NCBI RefSeq assembly: GCF_003044275.1
Contig: NZ_PZPL01000001.1
Coordinates: forward strand, 2,294,001-2,358,000
DNA from: Rathayibacter caricis DSM 15933
GTDB lineage: Bacteria; Actinomycetota; Actinomycetes; Actinomycetales; Microbacteriaceae
DNA: 64,000 bases
Direction: 5' to 3'
Below, piece by piece: positions 48,587 through 56,435 of this stretch. The stretch's first letter is position 1; each line of letters opens with the position of its first letter. A program made the translations under genes and the position numbers. Below the pieces are notes generated by a model that saw only the letters and a list, made by a program, of their open reading frames with translations, was not told the DNA's origin and searched no databases.

Positions 48587-49522
48587 TCAGAGGCGACCGA
48601 CGGTGTCGAGGACGAGGTCCCAGAAGCGATCGGAGTCGATCCCGGTCGCGATGCTCGTCCGGCAGTCGGCGGGCGCCGCCGAGCGCAGATCCGCGACCGT
48701 CATCCCCACGGTGTGCTCGCCCCGCAGCTCGACAGTGAGCGGAGCCCGCCGCACCTCGAGGATCGACGCATCGATGACGTGCGCGACGGCGACCGCATCG
48801 TGCACCGGGGGAGCGTCGAAGCCCTGCGCGTCCCGGTAGCTCTCGGCGAAGAAGTCGAGGAGTCCGACGCAGAAGCGGCCGACATCGGAGTCGAGGGCGC
48901 GGAACCGCGCGACGACCTCCTCGGTCGCGAGCGCGCGGTGCGTGACGTCGAGACCGACCATGGTCACGTCCCATCCCGCGCCGACGACGATGTGGGCCGC
49001 CTCGGGGTCGGCGAGGATGTTGAACTCCGCGGTCGCCGTCCAGTTGCCGCCCTGCACGCCGCCGCCCATCAGGACCACCTCGCGCACGCGCTCCGCGAGG
49101 CGCGGTTCGCGGCGCACCGCCATCGCGATGTTCGTCAGCGGACCGGTCGGCACGAGGGTGATCGAGCCCGCGGGGGAGCCCATGACCTCCTCGATGATCA
49201 GCTCGACCGCGTGGCGCGGATCCAGCGCCGGGCGGTCCTCAGGGAGGGACGGCCCGTCCATCCCGCTCTCGCCGTGGATGCTCGGCGCGGGCTCCGTGTC
49301 GCGGACGAGCGGCCGGTGCATCCCCGCCGCGATCGGTACTCCGACGAGACCGGCGACGGCGGCCACCGCGCGGGCGTTCCCGGTCACCTTCTCCAGTGAC
49401 TGGTTGCCGGCGACGGTCGTGATCGCGACCAGCTCGATCGCAGGGCTGCCGTGCGCCAGGAGGATCGCGAGGGCGTCGTCGTGGCCGGGGTCGCAGTCCA
49501 GGATGATCCGTCGTCCGCTCAT
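48587..49522 (-). CDS. inosine/uridine-preferring nucleoside hydrolase
   Basis: The 311-residue protein hydrolyses nucleosides to base and ribose. The calcium-binding aspartates are in IILDCDPGHDDALAILLA at the N-terminus, followed by TTVAGNQSLEKVTGNA, PTGPLTNIAMAV and ADPEAAHIVV, with the catalytic His in PVHDAVAVAHV. The ATG stands 6 nt behind TAGGGT, so it is likely leaderless. It lies on the opposite strand to its neighbours, yet it fits the salvage theme. Confidence 0.93.
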   Translation of the reverse strand: MSGRRIILDCDPGHDDALAILLAHGSPAIELVAITTVAGNQSLEKVTGNARAVAAVAGLVGVPIAAGMHRPLVRDTEPAPSIHGESGMDGPSLPEDRPALDPRHAVELIIEEVMGSPAGSITLVPTGPLTNIAMAVRREPRLAERVREVVLMGGGVQGGNWTATAEFNILADPEAAHIVVGAGWDVTMVGLDVTHRALATEEVVARFRALDSDVGRFCVGLLDFFAESYRDAQGFDAPPVHDAVAVAHVIDASILEVRRAPLTVELRGEHTVGMTVADLRSAAPADCRTSIATGIDSDRFWDLVLDTVGRL

Positions 49523-49655
49523 CCCCGCACCCTACGCCGCTCCTCCACAGGCGCATGCCGCGCCCGTTCCCGGAGGCGGCGGACCGGTCCCGTCACCGCG
49601 TCGGCCCCCGGCAGTAGGGTGGTCCGCGAACCGTCGCCCGACCCCGAGGAGCACC

Positions 49656-50777
49656 GTGACCGACACCACCGACGAGTACCTCCTCCCGGGTGAGGGGATC
49701 CTCATCGACGACCTGCCGAAGGTCTCGCTGCACGACCACCTCGACGGGGGTCTGCGTCCCGCGACGATCCTCGAGCTCGCGGCCGAGGCCGGAGTCCCGG
49801 TGCCGGCGGACGAGCCCGAGGCACTGGGCCGCTGGTTCCGCACGACCGCCGACTCCGGCTCGCTGACCGACTATCTGGCCACCTTCGAGACGACCGTGGC
49901 CGTCATGCAGACCGCCCCCCAGCTCGAGCGGGTGGCGCGCGAGTTCGTCCTCGACCTCGCCGCCGACGGAGTGGTGCACGGCGAGGTGCGCTGGGCGCCC
50001 GAGCAGCACCTGCGCTCCGGCCTCTCGCTCGACGCCGCGGTCGAGGCCGTGCAGGAGGGGCTCCAGCAGGGGGTCCAGGAGGCGGCCGCGCACGGCTCCC
50101 GCCTGAGCGTCGGGCAGCTGATCACCGCGATGCGGCACACCGACCGCTCCCTCGAGATCGCCGAGCTCGCCCTGCGCCACCGCGAGCGCGGAGCGATCGG
50201 GTTCGACATCGCCGGCGCCGAGGCGGGCTTCCCCGCCTCGCTGCACCGCCCCGCGTTCGAGCTCCTCGCTGCGGCGCACTTCCCGACCACGGTCCACGCC
50301 GGCGAGGCCGACGGTCTCGACAGCATCCGCTCCGCCCTCCTCGACGGTCGCGCGCTGCGGTTGGGCCACGGAGTGCGGCTCGCCGAGGACATCGCCGTCG
50401 AGCGGCAGGACGACGACGCCAGCTACGTCACGCTCGGCGAGCTGGCCGAGTGGGTGAAGGACAGGCGCATCGCCCTCGAGCTCAGCCCTTCCTCGAACCT
50501 CCAGACGGGCGCGATCGCCGCCTGGGGCACCGAGCTCCTCGACCACCCCTTCGACCTGCTGTACCAGCTCGGCTTCGGGGTCACGGTCAACACCGACAAC
50601 CGCCTGATGAGCGGTACGACCCTCAGCCGCGAGCTCGCGCTGCTCTCGGACGCCTTCGGGTACGACCTCGACGACTTCGAGGCGTTCCAGATCACCGCCG
50701 CGGAGGCCAGCTTCCTCCCGCTCGACGAGCGCCGAGAGCTCGTCGAGACGATCAGCGCCGGCTTCGAAGCGGCCTGA
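49656..50777 (+). CDS. add: adenosine deaminase
   Basis: The protein of 373 residues deaminates adenosine and deoxyadenosine to inosine forms. Zinc and catalytic residues appear in KVSLHDHLDGGLRP (HxH), TTVHAGEADG and GHGVRLAED, and the Asp pair in VTVNTDNRLMSGT. The GTG at 49656 follows GAGGA; a TAGGGT box lies about 35 nt upstream. The PTS IIA gene begins 2 nt after the stop, so all three genes to 51516 form one operon. Confidence 0.95.
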   Translation: MTDTTDEYLLPGEGILIDDLPKVSLHDHLDGGLRPATILELAAEAGVPVPADEPEALGRWFRTTADSGSLTDYLATFETTVAVMQTAPQLERVAREFVLDLAADGVVHGEVRWAPEQHLRSGLSLDAAVEAVQEGLQQGVQEAAAHGSRLSVGQLITAMRHTDRSLEIAELALRHRERGAIGFDIAGAEAGFPASLHRPAFELLAAAHFPTTVHAGEADGLDSIRSALLDGRALRLGHGVRLAEDIAVERQDDDASYVTLGELAEWVKDRRIALELSPSSNLQTGAIAAWGTELLDHPFDLLYQLGFGVTVNTDNRLMSGTTLSRELALLSDAFGYDLDDFEAFQITAAEASFLPLDERRELVETISAGFEAA

Positions 50778-50779
50778 CC

Positions 50780-51247
50780 GTGCCGCTCGACGCCCTCGGC
50801 GACGCCGCGATCGCGCTCCGCCACCCCGCCGCGACCTGGCGGGAGGCCGTCCTCGAGGCCGGCCGCGCCCTCGAGCGCAGCGGAGCGGTCGACCCGGCCT
50901 ACTCGCGACGCATGGTCGAGCAGATCGATGTGCTCGGCCCCTACATCGTCATCGCGCCGGGGCTCGCCCTGGCGCACGCCCGCCCGGGCAACGACGTCCA
51001 CAGCGACGGTCTGTCCGTCGTCACGCTCGCCGAGCCCGTCGCCTTCGGACACGGCACCAACGACCCGGTCTCGGTCGTCATCGGCATCGCCGCCACGCAG
51101 GCGCACGGCCACGTCGGCTTCGTCGCCGGTCTCGCCGACGTCCTCAGCCGCCCCGACGCGATCGGTGCCCTCGCCGCAGCGCGGACGGTCGGCGGCGTCA
51201 ACGCCGTCCTCACGGGCGCCACCCCGCACCACGGAAGAAGCTCATGA
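50780..51247 (+). CDS. PTS sugar transporter subunit IIA, ascorbate type
   Basis: The 155-residue protein is a IIA domain of the SgaA/UlaC (mannitol-fructose superfamily) type. The phospho-accepting His66 lies in VIAPGLALAHARPGND, and the family blocks LERSGAVDPAYSRRMVEQID and PVSVVIGIAATQAHGHVGF surround it. It would take phosphate from HPr and pass it to the IIB encoded next. The GTG start is 2 nt after the add stop. No IIC gene is nearby, so its transport role is unproven. Confidence 0.88.
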   Translation: MPLDALGDAAIALRHPAATWREAVLEAGRALERSGAVDPAYSRRMVEQIDVLGPYIVIAPGLALAHARPGNDVHSDGLSVVTLAEPVAFGHGTNDPVSVVIGIAATQAHGHVGFVAGLADVLSRPDAIGALAAARTVGGVNAVLTGATPHHGRSS

Positions 51248-51516
51248 AGATCGTCACCCTCTGCGGCGCCGGAATCGGCACCTCCGCCATCCTCAAGCTC
51301 GGCGCCGAGCGCGCGCTCGAGGCCCTCGACCTCGAGGCCGAGGTCGTCGCCTCCGACATCGCCTCGGTCGACGCCCTCGCCGCCGATGCGCAGGTCATCC
51401 TCACCTCCGGCGAACTCGTCGACCGGATCGGCCGGACCTTCGCCGAGGTCGTCATCATCGACAACTACCTCGACCAGGCCGAGATCACGGCGAAGATCGA
51501 GCGCGCCCTGGGTTGA
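51244..51516 (+). CDS. PTS sugar transporter subunit IIB, ascorbate/lactose type
   Basis: The protein of 90 residues is a stand-alone IIB domain with the phosphocysteine Cys7 in VTLCGAGIGTSAILK. ILTSGELVDRIG completes the fold. It pairs with the IIA before it, overlapping by 4 nt (ATGA). The permease IIC that should accept the phosphate is absent downstream, where instead repeat DNA and a convergent gene follow. It may act with a IIC elsewhere or have a regulatory role. Confidence 0.88.
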   Translation: MKIVTLCGAGIGTSAILKLGAERALEALDLEAEVVASDIASVDALAADAQVILTSGELVDRIGRTFAEVVIIDNYLDQAEITAKIERALG

Positions 51517-51519
51517 TCC

Positions 51520-51716
51520 GCTGTGCCGATTCCTGAGCCGCCCCCCGTGCGGCTCAGCGCAGTCGGGCTGTGCCGATTTCTGAGCCGCCCCTCGTGCGGC
51601 TCAGCGCAGCCGGCTCTCGGAGATGGTGCGTCCCGTGGAGCGGGTGGCGTCGCGCTGTCCTGAATCGCTGGCACGCGATTCCGGATCGCGCGCTCCCTGC
51701 GGGGCGGCGATCCGGA
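51520..51716 (+). repeat. two-hairpin intergenic element, copy A, with duplicated hairpin 1
   Basis: Hairpin 1, CTGAGCCGC-loop-GCGGCTCAG, appears twice 47 bp apart (51533-51557 and 51580-51604), with 7-nt loops CCCCCGT and CCCTCGT. CGCAGCCGGCTCTCG follows, and 57 nt after that block starts comes hairpin 2, GAATCGC-TGGCAC-GCGATTC (51662-51681), then TCGCGCGCTC and GCGATCCGG. The 137 nt from 51580 to 51716 match copy B in length and spacing. The remaining bases to 51861 hold only a small dyad at 51741-51755. Confidence 0.85.
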
Positions 51717-51861
51717 GATCGTGACCAGGGTCGATCGTCTGCGACCGGTGGTCGCCGCTTTCGAGGTGTCGCGGGAGAGCCGGGACGGGTGCCGCGAGAT
51801 GCTGCATCGGGCCGGCACGCACCCGGGGGAGGGGTGCGCGAGTGGCGTCTCGCGGCGGGGG

Positions 51862-53529
51862 TCAGCGGAGGAGGGACTCGGCGCCGGTGCGGAGGGCGGA
51901 GAGGCGGGCGGAGACGGTGGAGCGGCGGGACGAGGGGTCGGCGTCCGAGGACCAGGCGTCGAGGTAGAGCTTGACCTTGGGCTCGGTGCCGCTGGGGCGC
52001 ACGATCAGGCGCGCTCCGTCGAGGGTGAAACGCAGTGCATCCGTCGGCGGCACATCGCCCTCGACCTCGAGCAGGTCCTCGACCCGCTGCACCGGCAGTC
52101 CACCGATCGACCTCGGAGGGGCGCTGCGCACCGCCGCCATGATCCTGCCGATCTCGGACAGATCGGTCACCCGGAGCGAGATCTGCTCGGAGCCGAAGAG
52201 GCCGAAGCGGTCGGCGAAGGCGTCGAGCTGGTCGGCGAGGGTCCTCCCCTCCGACGCCAGAGCGCTCGCCAGGTCGAGGAACGCCAGAGCCGCCGAGATC
52301 CCGTCCTTGTCGCGCACCGTCCGGGGATTCACGAGATAGCCGAGCGCCTCCTCGTACCCGAAGACGAGATCGGGCACCCGCGAGATCCACTTGAAGCCCG
52401 TGAGCGTCTCGACGAACGTCAGCCCGTAGTCGGCTGCGACCGCTCCGAGCGCGGGGGAGGAGACGATCGAGCACGCGAGCGCTCCGCCCACGCGTCCTTC
52501 GGCGCGAGCGCGCTCCGCAGCGCGCCAGCCGAGCAGCGCACCGACCTCGTTGCCGGTGAGCCGGCGGAAGCCGTCCGCGGTGCTGTCGTCCGGGATCGCC
52601 GCGGCGAACCGGTCGGCGTCGGGGTCGTTGGCCACGATCAGGTCGGCACGACCCGTCCGGGCGGTCGCGAAGGCGAGGTCCAGCGCGCCCTCCTCCTCCG
52701 GATTGGGGAACGCGACCGTGGGGAACGCGGGATCCGGGTCGATCTGCTCGACCACGACGAGCGGTTCATCGAAGTCGGCGGCCGAGAGCACGCGGTGCGC
52801 GGTCTCCCAGCCCACCCCGTGCATCGCCGTGTAGACGACGCGCAGCGGAGCGGTCTGCCGGCCGACCGCGCCCGTCGCGTCGATGTAGGCGGTCACCACT
52901 GACTCGTCCGCCGTGCGGTACTCCCCGCGCGGGAGCTCGGTGACCCGACGCGTCCGCGCGACGTCGAGGATCCGCTCGGCGATCCGGGCGTCGGCCGGAG
53001 GGACGATCTGCGAGCCCTGGTCGTCGCCGCCGAGGTACACCTTGTAGCCGTTGTCCTGCGGAGGATTGTGGCTCGCCGTCACCATGACGCCCGCATCGGC
53101 GTCGAGGTGGCGCACCGCGAAGGCCAGCACGGGAGTGGGGAGCAGGCGCGGCAGCAGGACGGCGTCAACGCCCGCTCCGGCCATCAGGGCGGCGGAGTCC
53201 TCGGCGAAGACGCGCGAGTTCTTCCGGCCGTCGTAGCCGATGACGACGACGGGGCGCTCGATCCCCTGCGCGAGGAGGTGCTCGGCGAGGCCGACGGCGG
53301 CCTGCGAGACCAGCACTCGGTTCATCCGGTTCGACCCGGCGGCGATCGCCCCGCGCAGACCCGCGGTGCCGAAAGCGAGCCGGGAGCCGAAGCGGTCCGC
53401 GAGCTCGGCCGTCGCGCCGGTGTCGCCCGCCTCGTCGGCGACGAGCAGCCGCACGAGCTCCTCGCGCGTCTCGGGATCGGGGTCCTGCGCCAGCCAGTCC
53501 TCGGCGAGGGCGCGGACCTCGGCGGTCAC
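51862..53529 (-). CDS. pmmB: phosphohexomutase-family enzyme (PmmB-like)
   Basis: The 555-residue protein has the alpha-D-phosphohexomutase layout. The phosphoserine Ser153 is in VMVTASHNPPQDNGYK, the metal loop is in IVANDPDADRFA, and the sugar and phosphate loops are GYEEALGYLVN and VRPSGTEPKVKLYL. It is named phosphomannomutase by family, but the N-terminal FGTAGLRG form is shared with phosphopentomutase-active PGM2-like enzymes. It overlaps the purine nucleoside phosphorylase gene by 4 nt, so isomerising ribose-1-phosphate is a fair alternative role. Confidence 0.9.
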   Translation of the reverse strand: MTAEVRALAEDWLAQDPDPETREELVRLLVADEAGDTGATAELADRFGSRLAFGTAGLRGAIAAGSNRMNRVLVSQAAVGLAEHLLAQGIERPVVVIGYDGRKNSRVFAEDSAALMAGAGVDAVLLPRLLPTPVLAFAVRHLDADAGVMVTASHNPPQDNGYKVYLGGDDQGSQIVPPADARIAERILDVARTRRVTELPRGEYRTADESVVTAYIDATGAVGRQTAPLRVVYTAMHGVGWETAHRVLSAADFDEPLVVVEQIDPDPAFPTVAFPNPEEEGALDLAFATARTGRADLIVANDPDADRFAAAIPDDSTADGFRRLTGNEVGALLGWRAAERARAEGRVGGALACSIVSSPALGAVAADYGLTFVETLTGFKWISRVPDLVFGYEEALGYLVNPRTVRDKDGISAALAFLDLASALASEGRTLADQLDAFADRFGLFGSEQISLRVTDLSEIGRIMAAVRSAPPRSIGGLPVQRVEDLLEVEGDVPPTDALRFTLDGARLIVRPSGTEPKVKLYLDAWSSDADPSSRRSTVSARLSALRTGAESLLR

Positions 53530-54359
53530 AGGGTCCCCGTGATGCCGGCCAGGAGGCGGGCGAGGTCGTCCTCGGCGTTCCGGCCGGCCTCCAGCACCTC
53601 CTCGTGGCTGAGGGCGGTCTTCTGGATCCCGGCGGCGAGGTTCGTGATCAGCGACATGCCGAGCACCTCCATTCCCGCCTCGCGCGCGGCGATCGCCTCG
53701 AGCGCCGTCGACATGCCGACGATGTGCCCGCCGATGATGCGGGCCATCTGCACCTCGGCCGGGGTCTCGTAGTGCGGACCGCGGAACTGGACGTAGACGC
53801 CCTCGTCGAGCTCGGCGCGGGTCTCGCGGGCGAGCGCGCGCAGACGCGAGGAGTAGAGGTCGGTGAGGTCGACGAACGTCGCCCCCTCGAGCGGCGAGTC
53901 GGCGGTCAGGTTGATGTGGTCGCTGATCAGCACCGGCGTGCCGGGCGTCCAGTGCTCCTTGATGCCTCCGGCGCCGTTCGTGAGGATCATCACGGTCGCG
54001 CCCGTGGCGGCGGCGGTCCGCACGCTGTGTGCGACGCGGCGCACGCCGTAGCCCTCGTAGTAGTGGGTCCGCGCCCCGATGATCAGCGCCCGCTTCCCGG
54101 TCGGCAGCAGGACCGAGCGGAGGGTGCCGCCGTGGCCGTGCACGGCCGGTCGCGAGAAGCCGACGATGCGGGTCGCGTCGACCGTCGCGGTCGTCTCGCC
54201 GATCAGGTCGGCGGCCTTGCCCCACCCGCTGCCGAGCGTGAGGGCGATGTCGTGTCTCTCGACGCCCGTCTCCTCGGCGATCTGAGCGGCGGCCTCACGG
54301 GCGATCGCGAAGGGATCGGCGTCGGCGGGATCGAGCGGATTCGGGGTCTGGTCGGCCAT
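53526..54359 (-). CDS. purine-nucleoside phosphorylase
   Basis: The protein of 277 residues is a trimeric-type PNP that splits inosine and guanosine with phosphate. ALTLGSGWGKAADLIGE holds the phosphate-binding Ser, PAVHGHGGTLRSVLL the catalytic His region, and MILTNGAGGIKEHWTPG, GVYVQFRGPHYETPAE and GMSTALEAIAARE follow in the order of the family. The ATG at 54359 is 6 nt behind TAGGGT. Downstream the mutase is coupled, and the gene is divergent from lpdA. Confidence 0.95.
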   Translation of the reverse strand: MADQTPNPLDPADADPFAIAREAAAQIAEETGVERHDIALTLGSGWGKAADLIGETTATVDATRIVGFSRPAVHGHGGTLRSVLLPTGKRALIIGARTHYYEGYGVRRVAHSVRTAAATGATVMILTNGAGGIKEHWTPGTPVLISDHINLTADSPLEGATFVDLTDLYSSRLRALARETRAELDEGVYVQFRGPHYETPAEVQMARIIGGHIVGMSTALEAIAAREAGMEVLGMSLITNLAAGIQKTALSHEEVLEAGRNAEDDLARLLAGITGTL

Positions 54360-54464
54360 TCCCCCACCCTATCCACGGCTCACGGGGAGCAGCGGGCACG
54401 CAGCGGCGCGGCAGGGCGCCGCACCGATTGGGCGAACTCCCAGAGACGGAGGACAATGGGAGTC

Positions 54465-55904
54465 ATGGCTTACGAGTTCGAGCGCACGCAGAGGATCGCC
54501 GTACTCGGAGGGGGACCCGGCGGCTACGAAGCCGCCATCGCCGGTGCGCAGCTGGGCGCCGAGGTCACGCTCGTCGAGCGGGTCGGAGTGGGCGGCTCGG
54601 CCGTCATCACCGATGTCGTGCCGTCGAAGTCGCTGATCGCGACCGCGGAGGCGACCAATGCGATCGGGGAGGCCGCTGATCTCGGCGTCCAGTTCTTCAC
54701 CCGCTCCGAGCAGACGAACAAGCCCGTCCGGCCCGAGGTGGCCGTCAACCTGGCCACCGTCAACAAGCGCCTGCTCGGTCTCGCGCGTCAGCAGTCCGAG
54801 GACATGCGCGCGAACCTCGTGCACCACGGCGTCCGCATCGTCTCGGGCGACGGTCGCCTCGACGGGTCGAACGCGCTGATCGTCTCGACCGCTCCCGGCG
54901 AGGAGGGCATGGACTTCGACCGCATCGAGGCCGACACCATCGTCGTCTCGGTCGGAGCGAGCCCGCGCGTGCTCCCGTCCGCCGCTCCCGACGGCGAGCG
55001 GATCATGAGCTGGACCCAGCTCTACAACCTCAAGACCGTGCCCGAGCACCTCATCGTCGTCGGCTCCGGCGTCACCGGCGCCGAGTTCGCCTCCGCTTAC
55101 CGGGCGCTGGGCGCGAAGGTGACGCTCATCTCCTCCCGCGACCAGGTCCTGCCCGGCGAGGACGCCGACGCCGCTGCCGTGATCGAGAACGTCTTCAAGC
55201 GCAACGGCATGACCGTCCTCTCGAAGTCCCGCGCCGATCGCGTCGAGCGGACCGAGAAGGGCGTCCGCGCCGTCCTGTCCGACGGGCGCGTCGTCGAGGG
55301 CTCGCACTGCCTGATGGCCGTCGGCTCCGTGCCGAACACGGCGGGCATCGGCCTCGAGGAGGCGGGCGTGCAGCTGACGGAGTCGGGCCACATCCGGGTG
55401 AACCGCGTCGCGCGCACCAGCGTCCCGTCCATCTACGCCGCCGGAGACTGCACGACGTTCCTCCCGCTCGCCTCCGTGGCCGCGATGCAGGGCCGCACCG
55501 GAGTGTTCCACGCCATGGGCGACGCCGTGAACCCCACCGAGGTGCGCAACGTCGCGGCGAACATCTTCACCCAGCCCGAGATCGCGACCGTCGGCTGGAG
55601 CCAGCGCGAGATCGAGGAGGGAATCGCCCAGGGGGAGATCTACAAGCTGCCCCTCGCTGCCAACCCGCGCGCGAAGATGATGGGCATCCGAGACGGCTTC
55701 GTGAAGCTCTTCGCCCGCACCGGCTCCGGCACCGTCATCGGCGGAGTCATCGTCGCCCCGAAGGCGAGCGAGCTGATCTTCCCCCTCGCTCTCGCCGTAG
55801 AGCACCGCTTGACCGTCGATCAGGTCGCCCGGGCCTTCACCGTCTACCCGAGCCTCACCGGCTCGATCTCGGACGCGGCGCGTGCCATGCACATCGTGAG
55901 CTAG
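54465..55904 (+). CDS. lpdA: NAD(P)H-quinone dehydrogenase, LpdA type
   Basis: The 479-residue flavoprotein looks like a dihydrolipoamide dehydrogenase, with FAD loop IAVLGGGPGGYEAAIAGAQLG, NAD loop LIVVGSGVTGAEFASAY and FAD site IYAAGDCT. The redox-active cysteine pair is missing: the site reads VGVGGSAVITDVVPSK. This matches M. tuberculosis LpdA (Rv3303c), a quinone reductase linked to virulence and redox balance. The ATG at 54465 has GACAAT 7 nt before it; the in-frame ATG at 54456 overlaps that box. Its last codons form part of a long palindrome. Confidence 0.9.
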   Translation: MAYEFERTQRIAVLGGGPGGYEAAIAGAQLGAEVTLVERVGVGGSAVITDVVPSKSLIATAEATNAIGEAADLGVQFFTRSEQTNKPVRPEVAVNLATVNKRLLGLARQQSEDMRANLVHHGVRIVSGDGRLDGSNALIVSTAPGEEGMDFDRIEADTIVVSVGASPRVLPSAAPDGERIMSWTQLYNLKTVPEHLIVVGSGVTGAEFASAYRALGAKVTLISSRDQVLPGEDADAAAVIENVFKRNGMTVLSKSRADRVERTEKGVRAVLSDGRVVEGSHCLMAVGSVPNTAGIGLEEAGVQLTESGHIRVNRVARTSVPSIYAAGDCTTFLPLASVAAMQGRTGVFHAMGDAVNPTEVRNVAANIFTQPEIATVGWSQREIEEGIAQGEIYKLPLAANPRAKMMGIRDGFVKLFARTGSGTVIGGVIVAPKASELIFPLALAVEHRLTVDQVARAFTVYPSLTGSISDAARAMHIVS

Positions 55905-55951
55905 CGCTCATCGTGAGCTCGCTCACGATGAGCGCTAGCTCACGATGTGCA
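55888..55951 (+). terminator. perfect 31-bp-stem hairpin over the lpdA stop codon
   Basis: The arms 55888-55918 and 55921-55951 are perfect reverse complements with a 2-nt loop (TC). GCCTTTTCT follows, so it should work as an intrinsic terminator. Each arm contains ATCGTGAGC twice, flanking TAGCGCTC. The left arm encodes the last residues M-H-I-V-S and the TAG stop. Short open frames across it are by-products. Confidence 0.93.
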
Positions 55952-55960
55952 GCCTTTTCT

Positions 55961-56097
55961 CCGAGCCGCTCCCTGCGCGGCTCGGCGCGGTCGGCCGGGT
56001 GGGTGGGTGCGTTCTGTGGAGCGGGTCGCGTCGCGCTGCTTCGAATCGCTCGCACGCGATTCTCACTCGCGCGCTCGTGCCGTGTCTGCGATCCGGT
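55961..56097 (+). repeat. two-hairpin intergenic element, copy B
   Basis: Hairpin 1 is CCGAGCCGC-TCCCTGC-GCGGCTCGG, followed by CGCGGTCGG and hairpin 2, GAATCGC-TCGCAC-GCGATTC (56043-56062), then TCGCGCGCTC and GCGATCCGG. Length (137 nt) and all offsets equal those of copy A. It starts 10 nt after the lpdA palindrome. Confidence 0.85.
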
Positions 56098-56187
56098 GGC
56101 GCGCTTCTGCTGATCCCGAAACGAAGGTCGAGAGCGCGGATCGGGGCTGACGCCACCGCTCTCGGCTGAGGGCGCTCGCCCCCACCT

Positions 56188-56227
56188 TGCTGATCGAGTA
56201 GCCCGCGGAGCGGGCGTATCGAGACCC
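56188..56227 (+). repeat. GTCGAGTAGCC-type palindromic repeat, single copy
   Basis: The unit reads TGATCGAGTA, then GCCCGC-GGA-GCGGGC, then GTATCGAGACC. The inner stem is one C-G pair longer than in the copies at 14388 and 26190, a paired change that keeps the hairpin. Confidence 0.85.
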
Positions 56228-56233
56228 ACCGAC

Positions 56234-56430
56234 GACGGACGCGCGCGAGCGATCACCGCCCACGCGACGGACGCGCGGGAGCGATCACCGTCCACGCGAC
56301 GGACGCGCGGGAGCGATCACCGTCCACGCGACGGACGCGCGGGAGCGATCACCGTCCACGCGACGGACGCGCGGGAGCGATCACCGTCCACGCGATGGAC
56401 GCGCGGGAGCGACCGCCCGCCGCAGCGGAC
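56234..56430. repeat. 32-bp tandem repeat next to the acyl-CoA carboxylase gene
   Basis: GCGATCACCG recurs at 56249, 56281, 56313, 56345 and 56377 with a 32-bp step, and GCGACCGCC at 56409 continues the phase. The unit contains GGACGCGCGGGAGCGATCAC and CGTCCACGCGAC. The middle copies are identical; the outer ones differ at a few bases. It ends at or just before the stop codon at 56436. With the palindrome, element B and the repeat at 56188 it fills the 531-bp gap after lpdA. Confidence 0.93.
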
Positions 56431-56435
56431 GCGCG

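Noticed and set aside
54456..54464. ATG at 54456 as the lpdA start
   Set aside because: It overlaps the GACAAT -10 box. The ATG at 54465 has the 7-nt spacing seen at other leaderless genes.
55913..56295. Several overlapping short open frames after lpdA
   Set aside because: They translate the palindrome, element B and the repeats in various frames and begin with mirrored versions of the same short peptide.
56234..56430. Possible CRISPR array
   Set aside because: The 32-bp units are contiguous with no unique spacers, and no cas gene is in the window.
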